Shown here: positions 16,233 through 25,649 of the stretch, piece by piece
Layout: every line of letters starts with the position of its first letter
Position numbering within the stretch: the first letter of the stretch is position 1
NCBI GenBank assembly: GCA_022773585.1
Contig: JALEZZ010000008.1
Coordinates: 1-64,000, forward strand
DNA: 64,000 bases
Direction of reading: 5' to 3'
Origin: Selenomonas sp.
Lineage (GTDB): Bacteria; Bacillota; Negativicutes; Selenomonadales; Selenomonadaceae
Notes under the pieces: generated by a model
Databases searched by the model: none
What the model was told of the DNA's origin: nothing
What the model saw: only the letters and a program-made list of their open reading frames with translations
Program-made: the position numbers and the translations under genes

Positions 16233-17546
16233 TCAAAAATTGCCGAGGAAGCGCAGCCAGCCACCTTCGCTGTCGCAGGCGTACTCGACGCTCAGGAAGT
16301 CGTGGATGCGGTAGCGGATGGCACCCTCGCCGCGCGTGTCCGCATCGTGGTATTCGTAGCGGAAGCTCCAGTCGGGAGCAATCTGCCAGCCAAAGTCATA
16401 GACGAGGCGATGCTCCTTGAAGTCGTAGCGCAGGCCCGCGAGCGTGCCATAACCGAGGTCGCGGCTCCAGCCGAGCTGCCAGCGCCATTCGACATCCTGC
16501 GGCGTGACGTCCGTGAGCAGATAAAGCTCATCAACGCGCGACAGACGCCGCCCGGCATGGAGCCGCACGAGCAGGTCTTCCTCGTCGCTGTGCGTCGCCG
16601 ACGAATCGCGGCCGACATCGAGCCAGCCCGTCAGGCGCAGGCGGTAGCGCGAGGAATCCGAGCGCGCCATGACCTCGGCGCGCTCGCCTGTCATCAGCGT
16701 GACGTCTGTCTTCATGCGCATGGCGTGGAAATCTGCCTGCTGGTCGACGGCATCGGCAAAGAGCTGCTCAAACGCGGCGCGATGGCGCTCTGTAAACGCC
16801 ACCGGCACGCCGACGAGGAGGTTCACGCGGTCCTTGAGGAGCTCGCGGTGCGTGAGCAGCAGGACGTTCGGCATCGTGTCGGAACGCATGGAGAGATCGA
16901 CCGTGCGCACGACGGGCACGCGCGGATAGACGGTGAGCTTCACCTGTGCAGCCGTATCGGCCGTGACATCGAAGTCCGCGCGGAACTCCGGCAGGTGTTC
17001 GTCAAGGTAGTGGTTGACCTCGCGCTTCAAGACGCCATTCGTCCAGTCGGCCGCTGCAATCGGGAGGCCCAAAAGCGCGTGGTCAAAGACTTGTTCGACA
17101 CCCGCAAGGTCTTGCCGCACCATGGATTCGACCTCGGGCGGCATGCCATCGACATGCGTCTCGACATTGACCGTCTGCACGCGGTCGGCCCACGGCACGA
17201 GCGCAACTTGCACGCGCGCCGTCTTGCCAGGCACGACCTCGGCTCCCGTCACCGTGTAGCCGACGAGAACCTTGTCAAAGACTTCGCGGATAAGAGCGGC
17301 GTTCCTTTCAGCATCGGCTGACGTCATGTCGGCGGGCTTGCCGAGCAGGAGCTGGGATGCGATGGCCTCGATGCTCGTTTCCATACGGGTGGCGACGGGA
17401 GCGGGAATGACTCCGGAGGATGTGACGGTCGCCTTGACGGAATCGATGCGATTCGAGGCCTCCACAGGTGTACAAAACAGCAAGGCCATCATCAAAAAAA
17501 CGATGTTTCGAAAAAGATACAGCTTTTTATAAAGCATAAGCAACAC
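16233..17546 (-). CDS. Predicted outer-membrane barrel protein beside bamA, family not recognised
   Basis: Protein of 437 aa with a signal peptide (hydrophobic run then TPVEA|S). The first 200 residues alternate short strands and helices and include PRVPVVRTVDLSMRSDTMPN, reminiscent of POTRA-like folding. The last 170 residues show alternating polar/aromatic strands (YRLRLTGWLDVG, WRWQLGWSRDLGYG, WSFRYEYHDADTRG) and end in GWLRFLGNF, a typical terminal Phe beta-signal. I infer a surface barrel of the bamA neighbourhood specific to this lineage. The start is probably GTG 17546, behind AGGAG. It follows bamA by 42 nt. Confidence 0.7.
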   Translation of the reverse strand: MLLMLYKKLYLFRNIVFLMMALLFCTPVEASNRIDSVKATVTSSGVIPAPVATRMETSIEAIASQLLLGKPADMTSADAERNAALIREVFDKVLVGYTVTGAEVVPGKTARVQVALVPWADRVQTVNVETHVDGMPPEVESMVRQDLAGVEQVFDHALLGLPIAAADWTNGVLKREVNHYLDEHLPEFRADFDVTADTAAQVKLTVYPRVPVVRTVDLSMRSDTMPNVLLLTHRELLKDRVNLLVGVPVAFTERHRAAFEQLFADAVDQQADFHAMRMKTDVTLMTGERAEVMARSDSSRYRLRLTGWLDVGRDSSATHSDEEDLLVRLHAGRRLSRVDELYLLTDVTPQDVEWRWQLGWSRDLGYGTLAGLRYDFKEHRLVYDFGWQIAPDWSFRYEYHDADTRGEGAIRYRIHDFLSVEYACDSEGGWLRFLGNF

Positions 17547-17556
17547 GCATACTCCT

Positions 17557-17577
17557 GCCTCCCTCTAAGAGGGAGCC
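17557..17577. repeat. Short CTCCCTCT/AGAGGGAG palindrome (fragment of a repeat family)
   Basis: CTCCCTCT (17559-17566) and AGAGGGAG (17568-17575) form an 8-bp stem with a one-base loop between bamA and the next gene. It resembles the left end of the longer element at 59082-59287. It may be a remnant copy or a processing hairpin. Confidence 0.45.
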
Positions 17578-17588
17578 AAAGAGGTGAA

Positions 17589-19601
17589 TCAGAAGGTTCC
17601 GCCGACGCTGAAGTGGACGCGGCCGCCGTCGTCGCCGCGGCCGTAGTCGAGGCGGATCGGGCCGAGCGGCGTCACGAGCGACATGCCGACGCCGACGCTG
17701 CCGTGGATATCATCCGGCCAGAGGCCCGTATCCCAGGCGCTGCCCCAGTCGGTGAAGATGGCGCCCTGCACTTTGCTGACAATCGGGAAGCGGTACTCGA
17801 GCGTCGCGAGGAACATGTGCTCGCCGCGGAACTGGTCGTCGCGATAGCCGCGCAGGCTGTCCTGGCCGCCGACCTTGTAACGCGCGTACTCGGAAATATG
17901 GCCGTCCGACCAGCCGTACTGGCCCCGGAGAGCCCAGACCTGGTTCTTGCCCGCCTTGAAGTAGCGCTGATCCTCGATGTCGGCCTTGCGGTAGTCAAAG
18001 TCCGCACCGAAGCCGCCGATTTCGCCCGTCAGCGCGATGCGGCCGCCCGACGTCGGGAAGTAGATGTTGTCGCGCGTGTCCGTGACATGCTGGAGTGTCA
18101 GGCTGCGCGTCGTGCCAAAGTTATACTTCTTCCATTCCTCATGCGTCGATTCCGGCGTGCGGTCGCGCATGTTGCCGACTTCCGTCTGCTTGTTGTACTG
18201 GTCCTTGCGGTTGCGCAGCGTGATGTAGTTCGTCGAATACTCGCTGACCGGACGGCCGAGCGTGATTTCGCCGCCGGAGTAATGGCGCATGTACGACTCG
18301 ATGTGGTCGCCGTTTTCATCGTAGTCATCGTACTCGTACGTGCGGTTGTAGATGCGGAACGTGCCGACCGTCTGCTTCTGGTCGAGCCACGGACGACGGT
18401 ACGAGAAGCTGTAGCCGTGCGAATCCGTGTCATCGCCGCTGAACTGGTACGTGATGTTGACGGCATCGCCCGTGCCGCGGAAGTTCGTATCACCGATGCC
18501 GATCATGCCGATGACGCCGTCCTGGCTCGAGTAGCCGGCACCGACGCTGAACGTGCCCGTGCGGCGCTCTTTGACATTCCACTCGATGACGACGGCATTC
18601 GGCTCGACGCCCGGCTGGACTTTCGGCGTGACTTCCTCGAAGAAGCCGAGGTTGTTGACGCGCTGCCAGCTGCGCTGCGTCTTCTTCGCATTGAACGGCT
18701 CGCCGACTTTCTGGCGCATCTCGCGCAGGATGACGTAGTCCTTCGTCTTCTCGTTGCCCTTGACTTTGAAGCCCTCGATCTTGCCTTCGTTAATCTTGAG
18801 CGTGAGGTTGCCGTCCTTGTCGATGTTGAGGTCGGTGATTTTCGCGAGGATGTAGCCGTCGGAGCGATACTTCTCCTGGATTTCCTGCACGTTCTTCTTG
18901 AGCGTCGTGCTGTTGAGCATCTCGCCGGTCTTCAGCGTCACGAGGCTCATGAGGTCTTCCGTCGTCTCGACGGTGTTGCCCGTGATGGCGATGCTCTTGA
19001 GGATCGGATTCTCGAGCACATGATACGTCAGCACGACGCCTTCCGGCACCTCTTCAAACGTCGGGAACAGGTCGTAGTAATAGCCCGTCGCGACGAGCGC
19101 ATCGATATCTGCATCGAGCCCTTTCGCCGTATACATATCGCCCGTGCGCATGTGGACGGCGTTCTTCGCCGTCGCAAGCGTCGCGTCCGTCGCGCCATCG
19201 AAATCGAGATCGACGATGGTCTTGCCTTCGTAGCGCTGCTTGTAGGCGTCAATGGCCGCCTCGGTCGGGCGGAGCTTCGCCCAGTCGCGCACGCGCTCGC
19301 TGACCTCGCCCTCCGTCGTCGCCGACGCAGCAGACGAAGCAGTTCCAACGGCTGCCGTCGCTTCTGCGAAAGCATTCGCATCCGATGACGTTTCCGCAGC
19401 GGCCGGCGTCTCTTCTGCTGTCGCAGCATCAGCCTCCGCCGTCGTTTCCGCGGGCGCTGCCGCCTGCGCATCGTTCTGCGCTGCTGGTTCCGCCGTCTGT
19501 GCATCCGTCGGTTCTGCAGCCAGCGTCATCCCCGACGCAGCCGCGAAGCTCGTGGCGAACGCGATGGCGGCCGCCAGTTTTCGATAAGTCTTCTTCGTCA
19601 A
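17589..19601 (-). CDS. bamA: Outer-membrane protein assembly factor BamA
   Basis: Protein of 670 aa, shorter than the proteobacterial form (about 800). A signal peptide is followed by an Ala/Glu/Thr-rich linker (about 30-100), then roughly three POTRA domains (ITGNTVETTEDL, VKGNEKTKDYVILREM) rather than five, and the 16-strand barrel. The lid-loop motif is SLRGYRDDQF and the C-terminus is HFSVGGTF with a terminal Phe. It inserts and folds outer-membrane proteins. The start is TTG 19601, 8 nt after AGGAGG. Its own promoter lies at 19665-19693. Confidence 0.95.
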   Translation of the reverse strand: MTKKTYRKLAAAIAFATSFAAASGMTLAAEPTDAQTAEPAAQNDAQAAAPAETTAEADAATAEETPAAAETSSDANAFAEATAAVGTASSAASATTEGEVSERVRDWAKLRPTEAAIDAYKQRYEGKTIVDLDFDGATDATLATAKNAVHMRTGDMYTAKGLDADIDALVATGYYYDLFPTFEEVPEGVVLTYHVLENPILKSIAITGNTVETTEDLMSLVTLKTGEMLNSTTLKKNVQEIQEKYRSDGYILAKITDLNIDKDGNLTLKINEGKIEGFKVKGNEKTKDYVILREMRQKVGEPFNAKKTQRSWQRVNNLGFFEEVTPKVQPGVEPNAVVIEWNVKERRTGTFSVGAGYSSQDGVIGMIGIGDTNFRGTGDAVNITYQFSGDDTDSHGYSFSYRRPWLDQKQTVGTFRIYNRTYEYDDYDENGDHIESYMRHYSGGEITLGRPVSEYSTNYITLRNRKDQYNKQTEVGNMRDRTPESTHEEWKKYNFGTTRSLTLQHVTDTRDNIYFPTSGGRIALTGEIGGFGADFDYRKADIEDQRYFKAGKNQVWALRGQYGWSDGHISEYARYKVGGQDSLRGYRDDQFRGEHMFLATLEYRFPIVSKVQGAIFTDWGSAWDTGLWPDDIHGSVGVGMSLVTPLGPIRLDYGRGDDGGRVHFSVGGTF

Positions 19602-19664
19602 AAGTCAAACCTCCTGTGTGGTCGTGCTTTCTGAAAGGATATGTCTGTTCAAGTCATATTTTTT

Positions 19665-19693
19665 ATTATATCGGGTTCTCAAGGCTCCCGCAA
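19665..19693 (-). promoter_or_regulatory. Probable sigma-A promoter of bamA
   Basis: Minus strand: TTGCGG (19688-19693), 17 nt, TATAAT (19665-19670). It overlaps the 3' end of the upstream gene and leaves a leader of about 60 nt before the TTG start. Confidence 0.55.
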
Positions 19694-20293
19694 GGCTTTT
19701 CCTGCCGTCTGCATGAGTTTCTGCATCTCAGGCGCAGGGACGGCGGGTGCGGGTGCTGCCTGCGCGGCAGATTGCGGTGATGCAGCGGCAGCCGGCGCCG
19801 TGCTCGATGAGGAAGAAGCGAGCGGAGGTTCTGCCTCTGTCGCTGGCACCTCACGCGCGGCTTCCGAAGAAGCAGCAGCCGTGTCCGACGCGGAAGCACC
19901 TGCCGGTGCCGCTTCTTCGCGCATGGGAGCCGCGGCCTCCGCCTGCGGCACGAGCCGTTCCTCTTCCTCCGTGCCTGATGCCTGTTCCTGTATCTCGGCA
20001 GGCGGCATGGACAGGCCCGCCGTCTCCTCTGGCGGTGCGACGGCCGGCGTCAGCCAGAAGGCAAGCGCCGCGAGCACGGCAGCGGCCGTCAGCGGCAGCA
20101 ATCGCGTCAAGCGTTTCTGCCAGACCTGCCAGCGCGTCTTTGGTTCGTTCTCCTGCGCATGGCGCAGCTCCGCCTGCGCGAGCATGACCTTGAGATCGCC
20201 GCGGATGCCGCTGCCCTCCGAAAGCGAAGCGTCCGCCTCGTCGAGCCAGTCGCGCGCCGCGCGGATGGACTGCTGCTTCTTTTTGTCCCGCAT
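19679..20293 (-). CDS. Single-pass membrane protein with Ala/Pro/Ser-rich periplasmic part
   Basis: Protein of 204 aa. A charged cytoplasmic region (1-65: RAARDWLDEADASL, LAQAELRHAQEN) precedes one membrane helix (LLPLTAAAVLAALAFWL) and a low-complexity Ala/Pro/Glu/Ser periplasmic tail ending MQKLMQTAGKALREP. I do not recognise a family. The topology and position right after a sigma-factor gene suggest an anti-sigma-like or envelope-sensing role, but no anti-sigma motif is visible. ATG 20293 is chosen because GGAAGGAGGA precedes it; the frame is open 32 codons further up. Confidence 0.65.
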   Translation of the reverse strand: MRDKKKQQSIRAARDWLDEADASLSEGSGIRGDLKVMLAQAELRHAQENEPKTRWQVWQKRLTRLLPLTAAAVLAALAFWLTPAVAPPEETAGLSMPPAEIQEQASGTEEEERLVPQAEAAAPMREEAAPAGASASDTAAASSEAAREVPATEAEPPLASSSSSTAPAAAASPQSAAQAAPAPAVPAPEMQKLMQTAGKALREP

Positions 20294-20378
20294 CCCGAAA
20301 TCCTCCTTCCGAAGAAATTCTTCCGTTTCCTTTTCTGGACGCTTTCTATAGTCCGCCAGCTGCCTGGATTTTTCGCCT

Positions 20379-20446
20379 CCCATATACACGAAAAAACCGC
20401 GAATATCGCGGTTTTTCTCTGATTATTAGCGTATATGGGTGCTAAT
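20379..20446 (-). promoter_or_regulatory. Terminator nested in alternative dyads after the sigma-factor gene
   Basis: A bidirectional terminator (11-bp stem, 20392-20402 with 20406-20416, oligo-T on both sides) ends the sigma-factor transcript. It is bracketed by a second perfect 9-bp dyad, CCCATATAC (20379-20387) with GTATATGGG (20431-20439). The right arm also lies in the loop of a third hairpin, ATTAGC (20425-20430) with GCTAAT (20441-20446). The dyads are mutually exclusive, so the element could switch between termination and readthrough into the gene at 20293. Confidence 0.55.
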
Positions 20447-20492
20447 CTGCCAGTTTTCTTTTTTATCGGGAATCGTGCGCGCACTTTCCCTA

Positions 20493-21128
20493 TCACCAGT
20501 GCTGCATGAATCTGGAGAGCATGCCGCGCACGCGGCGGATGCCGCTCTTCTGCAAGCGATAGATGTGCGAAGTCGAGACGTCAAGCGCATCGGCCATCGT
20601 CTCGACGGGCTGGCTTTCGAGGTAGACCCCCGTCAGCACGGCGCGCTCCTTCTCGGGCAGGCGATCCATCGCCGCATGCAGGCGGCCGGCGAGCTCGTGC
20701 GACTCGGCCGCCTCGGGCACGGAGAGCGCGGCCGTATCGGCGAGGCTTTCTTTGAGCGAGTCGCCGCCCGTCTCGGGCCGCGCGTCCATGCAGGCGATGT
20801 CGGACGCGCCTTCCTTCCGCAGGAAGTCCGCCATGCGGCCGCGGATGCGATGCACGGCAAACAAGCTGAACGCAACGCCGCGCGCAGGGTCATAGTGCTC
20901 GACGGCTTCGATGAGGCCGACCGTGCCCTCCTGGATGACGTCCATGATGCCCGGCAGTGCGCGGTACGGCATGGCCTGCTTGAAGACGAGCGGCTGATAC
21001 GATTCGATGATGCGGCGGCGCGCAGCCATGTCGCCGCCAGACTTATATGCCCGCCAGAGCGCGGCCTCTTCGTCAGGCTCCAAGAGCTCGACGTTTTGAA
21101 GTTCTTTCATATAATCTTCGAGACGCAT
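20493..21128 (-). CDS. Sigma-70 family RNA polymerase sigma factor
   Basis: Protein of 211 aa. Region 2 is DVIQEGTVGLIEAVEHYDPARGVAF-like with the RIRGRMADFL promoter-melting segment; region 4 is LPEKERAVLTGVYLE...TMADALDVSTSHIYRLQKSGIRRVR. Region 1 is absent and region 3 is mostly an acidic linker. It resembles a short alternative sigma factor (FliA/SigF size) rather than the housekeeping one. It sits between tamB and bamA, so an envelope-related regulon is plausible (inference). It starts 44 nt after tamB ends... in transcription order tamB follows it, so both probably share the message with the genes upstream or downstream only partly; the terminator at 20392 ends it. Confidence 0.85.
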   Translation of the reverse strand: MRLEDYMKELQNVELLEPDEEAALWRAYKSGGDMAARRRIIESYQPLVFKQAMPYRALPGIMDVIQEGTVGLIEAVEHYDPARGVAFSLFAVHRIRGRMADFLRKEGASDIACMDARPETGGDSLKESLADTAALSVPEAAESHELAGRLHAAMDRLPEKERAVLTGVYLESQPVETMADALDVSTSHIYRLQKSGIRRVRGMLSRFMQHW

Positions 21129-21172
21129 GATTGCGCACCCCCTTTCACTCCGAATAGTCTACACTTTGCAGA

Positions 21173-24100
21173 TTAAAATTTATAGCGTGCTTCGACGCCG
21201 ATAATCGTATCGCCCGATTCGCGATCGACAGTGAAGCCGATGGCGTCGCTGAGATCGTACTGGAAGCCATAACGCTGCGTGCTGTTGCCGCCGATGGCGC
21301 GGACGTAATGCATCTGCGTCTTGCCGCCGATGCGCTTGCCCATCTCGACGTTGTAGACATTCTCATCATCGCTATCGCTGTCGCCGCGCGATTGCTGCTC
21401 GAGAGCCGAACCGCTGCCGCGCGAGATGCGGAACGTGTCGAGCCAGAGCAGGCTGCGCATCTGTTCTTCGAGCTCGCCGAGCACGGTCATCTGCAGGCCG
21501 ATATTGACGATATCGCTGGCATCGAAGTTCATCGAGCCGTGCTTGTACGAGCTCTGGAGCGTCAGCATCGTGAGAATCTCCGTCTGGCTGAACTCCGGAT
21601 TCGACCGCAGCTTGACATCCATGTGGTTGTTGAGCGTGCCCTCGAGCATCAGGTAGATGCTCGTCGAACCGACCTTCGTATCGGCGAGGAAGCGGATGCT
21701 CGGCAGGAAATTGTCCACCTGGTCGAACGTGGCCGTGCCCTCGCGAATCTTGAAGATGTTCTTGAGATACGAGACCGTGCCGCCGCGCTTGACATGGAAC
21801 TCGCCCGTCGGCACCGGATGAAGCGTCGAACCGCCGAAATGCGCCGCGCCCGTGATGTACATGTCGTAGAGCGAGCTGCTGTAGAAATGAACGTTCTCGC
21901 CCGCCGTGACATCGACGTCGAGCAGGACGTCCGGCAGGACGCCGTCGCCATCGGGAATCATCGGGATGGAGATTTCGCAGTTGTCGAAATCGAGATGGCC
22001 GGAAAGCTTCGGACGAATGTAGACGTTGCCCGCCGGGTCGGCAATCTCGCTGTTCTCGACATGGAACGCGCCCGTGATGGGGCCTTTGTATGCCACGGAG
22101 GCGATTTCGAGGCCATCAGCCGAAAGGTCGGCGGCATACGTTTCCGGCGTCAAGCCATTGAGCGCGAGATGGCCGCTGCCCGTGAATGTTCCCTTGCCCA
22201 TCTTGCCCGAGAGCTCTTCGAGCTTGATTTCATTCCCCTGGAGCGTCAGCACGCCGTGCAGGGATTCCATCGGCGTCTGGATGAGCTTGAGCTTCACGGC
22301 GCCATCGGGCAGAGAGAGCTTGCCCGAGAACAATGGGTGCGCCGCCGTGCCCGTAATCAGCACGTTGCCGCGCGTCTCGCCGACGGCCCACTCGACCTGG
22401 TTGGAAAGCACCGGCAAAAGCGAGAGGTCGGCATGGTCGAGCGAGACTTCGAGATGAATCTGCTCGAAATCGGCGAGTTCTTCGTCGCCGCCCGCGACGA
22501 GCGCATGGAGCGGAACGATGCCCTTCGCGCTCGCCTGATACGTCTGGGCCTTATCCTTCGCGCCGACCGTCTTCTGCACAACGAGATTCTTGACATCGAC
22601 GATGCCGTGGAAGAGCTTCGCCTCGCCCGAAAGCGTGTCAAACGTCGAACCCTGGATGCCGCCATTTTTCGCCGTCAGCGCAATCTGCCCCTCAGGACTC
22701 GAGATGTTGCCCGAGAGCGTCGCGTCGATGTCGGCCGTACCGATGACATCGGCCTTGAGCCCTGCCGCTTTCGTGAACATGCCGAGCGCGATGTCCCGCG
22801 CCGTGAGCTTGAGGCCGAGCGTGCCATCGAGCGCCGACGTGCCCGTGAGCTCGAATGTGCCATCGCCCTGCTGACCCTTGCACGTATTGATGCGGAGCAC
22901 GCGGTCTTCAAGCTTTGCCGCAACCTCGACGCCGTGGACATCATAGCCCGCGATCGTGCCCTGCGCCATCGTGCCCTCGACATCGAGATAGGGATTTTCC
23001 GCCGTGCCGCCGACAATGGCCGTGGCATTCATCGTGCCCTGCACGACGTCATTCTTCTGGTTCAAGAGCGCGCAGAGATTCGTGAGGTCGGCATCCTGCA
23101 CGACGACGTTGCCAGAAAACGCATGGCTCTCCGTATCGGCCTGGAGCTCGAGGTCATAGCTGCCATCGCCCTGCAAGAAGCCGAAGCGGTCGAGCGAGAT
23201 CATGCCGCCCGCATAGTGCGCATGGCCGTAAGCGCGCGGGATATCCACGCCATTGAGCATCAGCGATTTCGCGTCGAGCGTGCCATCGAATACCGGCGCA
23301 TTGATGAAGCCCGTCACATGGCCCTCGAACGTGCCATGACCTTCGACTTCATACGGCAGCTTGTGCTCGACGCGCTTCATGTCGATATCGCGCACGTCGA
23401 TGTCGAGGTTCAGGCTCTGGTCGAGGCCGACCGTGCCGTTCAGCACGGCATCGACCATCGGCGAATAGATATGGAAGACCTGCAGGCGCAGGACGTCGTC
23501 CTCGAGGAAATAGTCGCCGTCCATGCCCGAGAGCAGGACACCGCGATAACTGCCGCGATAGAAATGAATGTAGCCGACGGCTTCCGGATGGTCGAGCGTG
23601 CCCGTGAAATGAATCGTGTTGTCCACGTTGCCCGTGATGGGCTGGTCGGGCGCGACGAGCGCCGCGATGTCCTCCATGCGCGCGCCCATGCAGTCAACGC
23701 GCAAATCGAGCGCCTTTTCGCCGGTCAGGCCGATGGAGCCCGTGACAATCCACGTCTCCTTGCCGCCATTCTCCATGAGGAAGTCGTCAATCGTAACTTT
23801 GTCGAGGCTGCCCGACGCGCGCAGGACGAGGCTGTCAAAGGGCTGCTTGAAAGCCTTGCCGCGATTCGCCGAGAAATCGAGCGTGACGGCCGGGTCGCTG
23901 AGGCTGCCCGTGAGCTGTCCCTTGAAATCGCTGAAACCCGTGAGGTCGGCGCGCGCATCAAGGTTTTTGAGCAGCGAAAGGTCGAAATGACCGCCATAGA
24001 ACGCGAGGTCGAGCGCCTCGCCGCCCTTGATCTCGCCCTCGAGGCCGAGGTTCGAGTTGTTCGGGAGCTTCGCGCTGAGATAATCAATCTTGATGTCGCG

Positions 24101-25624
24101 GCCGCTGACGGCCAGCGAGGCATCGAGGCTGTCGATGGGGAGCGCGCCATAGCTGCCATTCGACAGAGAGACGCTGCCATTCGCCCAGAAATCATCGATG
24201 GATGCGCCTTTGCCATGCGCTGTGACATCGGCATGAGCGCGACCTGCGAGCTGTTCGACGCCCGCGAGCGCCGTCGTCCGTGTTGCCGCATACGATTGCA
24301 CAGCAGCAACGTCGATGTCATCGGCCTTGACATGCGCCGTGAAGCTCTGGTCATCGAGCGAGAGCTCGCCCTCGCCCGTGACCTGCCCGCCAAAGACGCC
24401 CGCACGGACGTTCTGCAAGTAGAGCACGCGGTTCAGGAGCCGCGCATGTGCCGAAGTATTCTGGAAGGCGATGCCAGCGGCCTGGCCAGACGCGACCGTG
24501 ACGTCGCCATCCACCATCGGATCAGCAAACGTGCCGCCAATCTTCGCCGTGACATTCACGGGGCCTGCGTAGTCCGCCGCCGCAATAGCCGATGCTGCCT
24601 GCGGACGGGATTTTGCAATCGCCGCGAGCAGCGGCGCGGGGTCGAAATTCTCCGCGCTCGCTTCGAGATTCATGGCAGGCGACGTCGTATCAAAGCGGAC
24701 ACTGCCGTGCACTTTTGCCGCCTGTCCCTGCACCGTCGCCGAAAGGTCGCCGCCGACTTCGCGGTTCGTGAAATGCACGAAGCCCTGGGCGTCCTGAATC
24801 TCGATGCCTTCCACATCGACCGCGCCGTCCTCGACTTCGCCCTGCCCGACGATGGAGATGTCGCCGATGTCAGCACGACGGTAGAGAGACGCCTTTGCCG
24901 TCTTGACCTTGCCGCCGCGGATCGTGATGCCGTCGGGCAGCAGGCCATCCGGAATCAGCGCAAGATAGTTTTCGGCATCGACATCTGAAACTTCGGCGTT
25001 CAGAATCTGGCGGTCGCTTGAAAGCGTGCCGTAGGCTCGGACGCTCGCGCCCTGATTCTCGCCCGTCACATCGACCTTGTACGCTGGTGCCTCCGCGCAA
25101 TCGACAGAGCCCGCGACGTTTTCGAGCGCGAGCTCGCGCCCGTCCATGCGCCCCGTCACGCGCGCATTCTCGAGGACGACCTTGCCCGAGAAGCCTTCGC
25201 CGCCCGAAGATTTTGGCGAGATGTCCATGACATTCCATGTGCCATCCGCACGGCGCTCGACCGTCGCCTCAGCGTCCGTGACCGTCACGGTCTCGATGGC
25301 CGACGCGGGATTCTCCGCGAGCTTGGACGCAGAAAGCAGGCGCAAGTGCACCCGAGCCTCGGGGGCCCTGACGATGCACTGCGCCTGCTTGTCATAGATG
25401 GCGATATCGTGAATTTTGGCATCATGAAGCGAGGTGATCTCGATAGAGCCGACCTGCGTCTCCGTGCCGAGCTGATCCGTCAGCGTGGACGCAATCGTCC
25501 CCGCAGCACGCTCCAGAAGAGCGCCGGACTGGATGTAGTACCAGACGCCAGCACAGACGAGAAGCACGAGGGCTGCGGCAATGCCGCAGAAGAGACCGAT
25601 CGTTTTGCGATGCATCTGCTTCAT
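21173..25624 (-). CDS. tamB: TamB-like inter-membrane lipid transport protein (DUF490/AsmA-like)
   Basis: Protein of 1483 aa. An N-terminal membrane anchor (about 8-30) is followed by an AsmA-like start and a very long repetitive beta-rich region (DxTxGxxxNP-type strands, e.g. VKLKLIQTPMESLHGVLTLQ), the hydrophobic groove of this bridge-like family. The C-terminal TamB domain has RGGTVSYLKNIFKIREGTATF, PSIRFLADTKVG and NPEFSQTEILTMLTL, and the protein ends VGVEARYKF. TamB-family proteins move phospholipid between membranes. It sits directly after tolC and before the sigma-factor gene. GAGGTGGGG precedes the ATG. Confidence 0.93.
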   Translation of the reverse strand: MKQMHRKTIGLFCGIAAALVLLVCAGVWYYIQSGALLERAAGTIASTLTDQLGTETQVGSIEITSLHDAKIHDIAIYDKQAQCIVRAPEARVHLRLLSASKLAENPASAIETVTVTDAEATVERRADGTWNVMDISPKSSGGEGFSGKVVLENARVTGRMDGRELALENVAGSVDCAEAPAYKVDVTGENQGASVRAYGTLSSDRQILNAEVSDVDAENYLALIPDGLLPDGITIRGGKVKTAKASLYRRADIGDISIVGQGEVEDGAVDVEGIEIQDAQGFVHFTNREVGGDLSATVQGQAAKVHGSVRFDTTSPAMNLEASAENFDPAPLLAAIAKSRPQAASAIAAADYAGPVNVTAKIGGTFADPMVDGDVTVASGQAAGIAFQNTSAHARLLNRVLYLQNVRAGVFGGQVTGEGELSLDDQSFTAHVKADDIDVAAVQSYAATRTTALAGVEQLAGRAHADVTAHGKGASIDDFWANGSVSLSNGSYGALPIDSLDASLAVSGRDIKIDYLSAKLPNNSNLGLEGEIKGGEALDLAFYGGHFDLSLLKNLDARADLTGFSDFKGQLTGSLSDPAVTLDFSANRGKAFKQPFDSLVLRASGSLDKVTIDDFLMENGGKETWIVTGSIGLTGEKALDLRVDCMGARMEDIAALVAPDQPITGNVDNTIHFTGTLDHPEAVGYIHFYRGSYRGVLLSGMDGDYFLEDDVLRLQVFHIYSPMVDAVLNGTVGLDQSLNLDIDVRDIDMKRVEHKLPYEVEGHGTFEGHVTGFINAPVFDGTLDAKSLMLNGVDIPRAYGHAHYAGGMISLDRFGFLQGDGSYDLELQADTESHAFSGNVVVQDADLTNLCALLNQKNDVVQGTMNATAIVGGTAENPYLDVEGTMAQGTIAGYDVHGVEVAAKLEDRVLRINTCKGQQGDGTFELTGTSALDGTLGLKLTARDIALGMFTKAAGLKADVIGTADIDATLSGNISSPEGQIALTAKNGGIQGSTFDTLSGEAKLFHGIVDVKNLVVQKTVGAKDKAQTYQASAKGIVPLHALVAGGDEELADFEQIHLEVSLDHADLSLLPVLSNQVEWAVGETRGNVLITGTAAHPLFSGKLSLPDGAVKLKLIQTPMESLHGVLTLQGNEIKLEELSGKMGKGTFTGSGHLALNGLTPETYAADLSADGLEIASVAYKGPITGAFHVENSEIADPAGNVYIRPKLSGHLDFDNCEISIPMIPDGDGVLPDVLLDVDVTAGENVHFYSSSLYDMYITGAAHFGGSTLHPVPTGEFHVKRGGTVSYLKNIFKIREGTATFDQVDNFLPSIRFLADTKVGSTSIYLMLEGTLNNHMDVKLRSNPEFSQTEILTMLTLQSSYKHGSMNFDASDIVNIGLQMTVLGELEEQMRSLLWLDTFRISRGSGSALEQQSRGDSDSDDENVYNVEMGKRIGGKTQMHYVRAIGGNSTQRYGFQYDLSDAIGFTVDRESGDTIIGVEARYKF

Positions 25625-25649
25625 GATAGCCCCACCTCATTTTTTGAAA

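Noticed and set aside
21308..24988. Open frame of about 1226 codons opposite tamB
   Set aside because: Antisense shadow of tamB; composition dominated by Arg, Ala, Asp and Glu, no domain visible.
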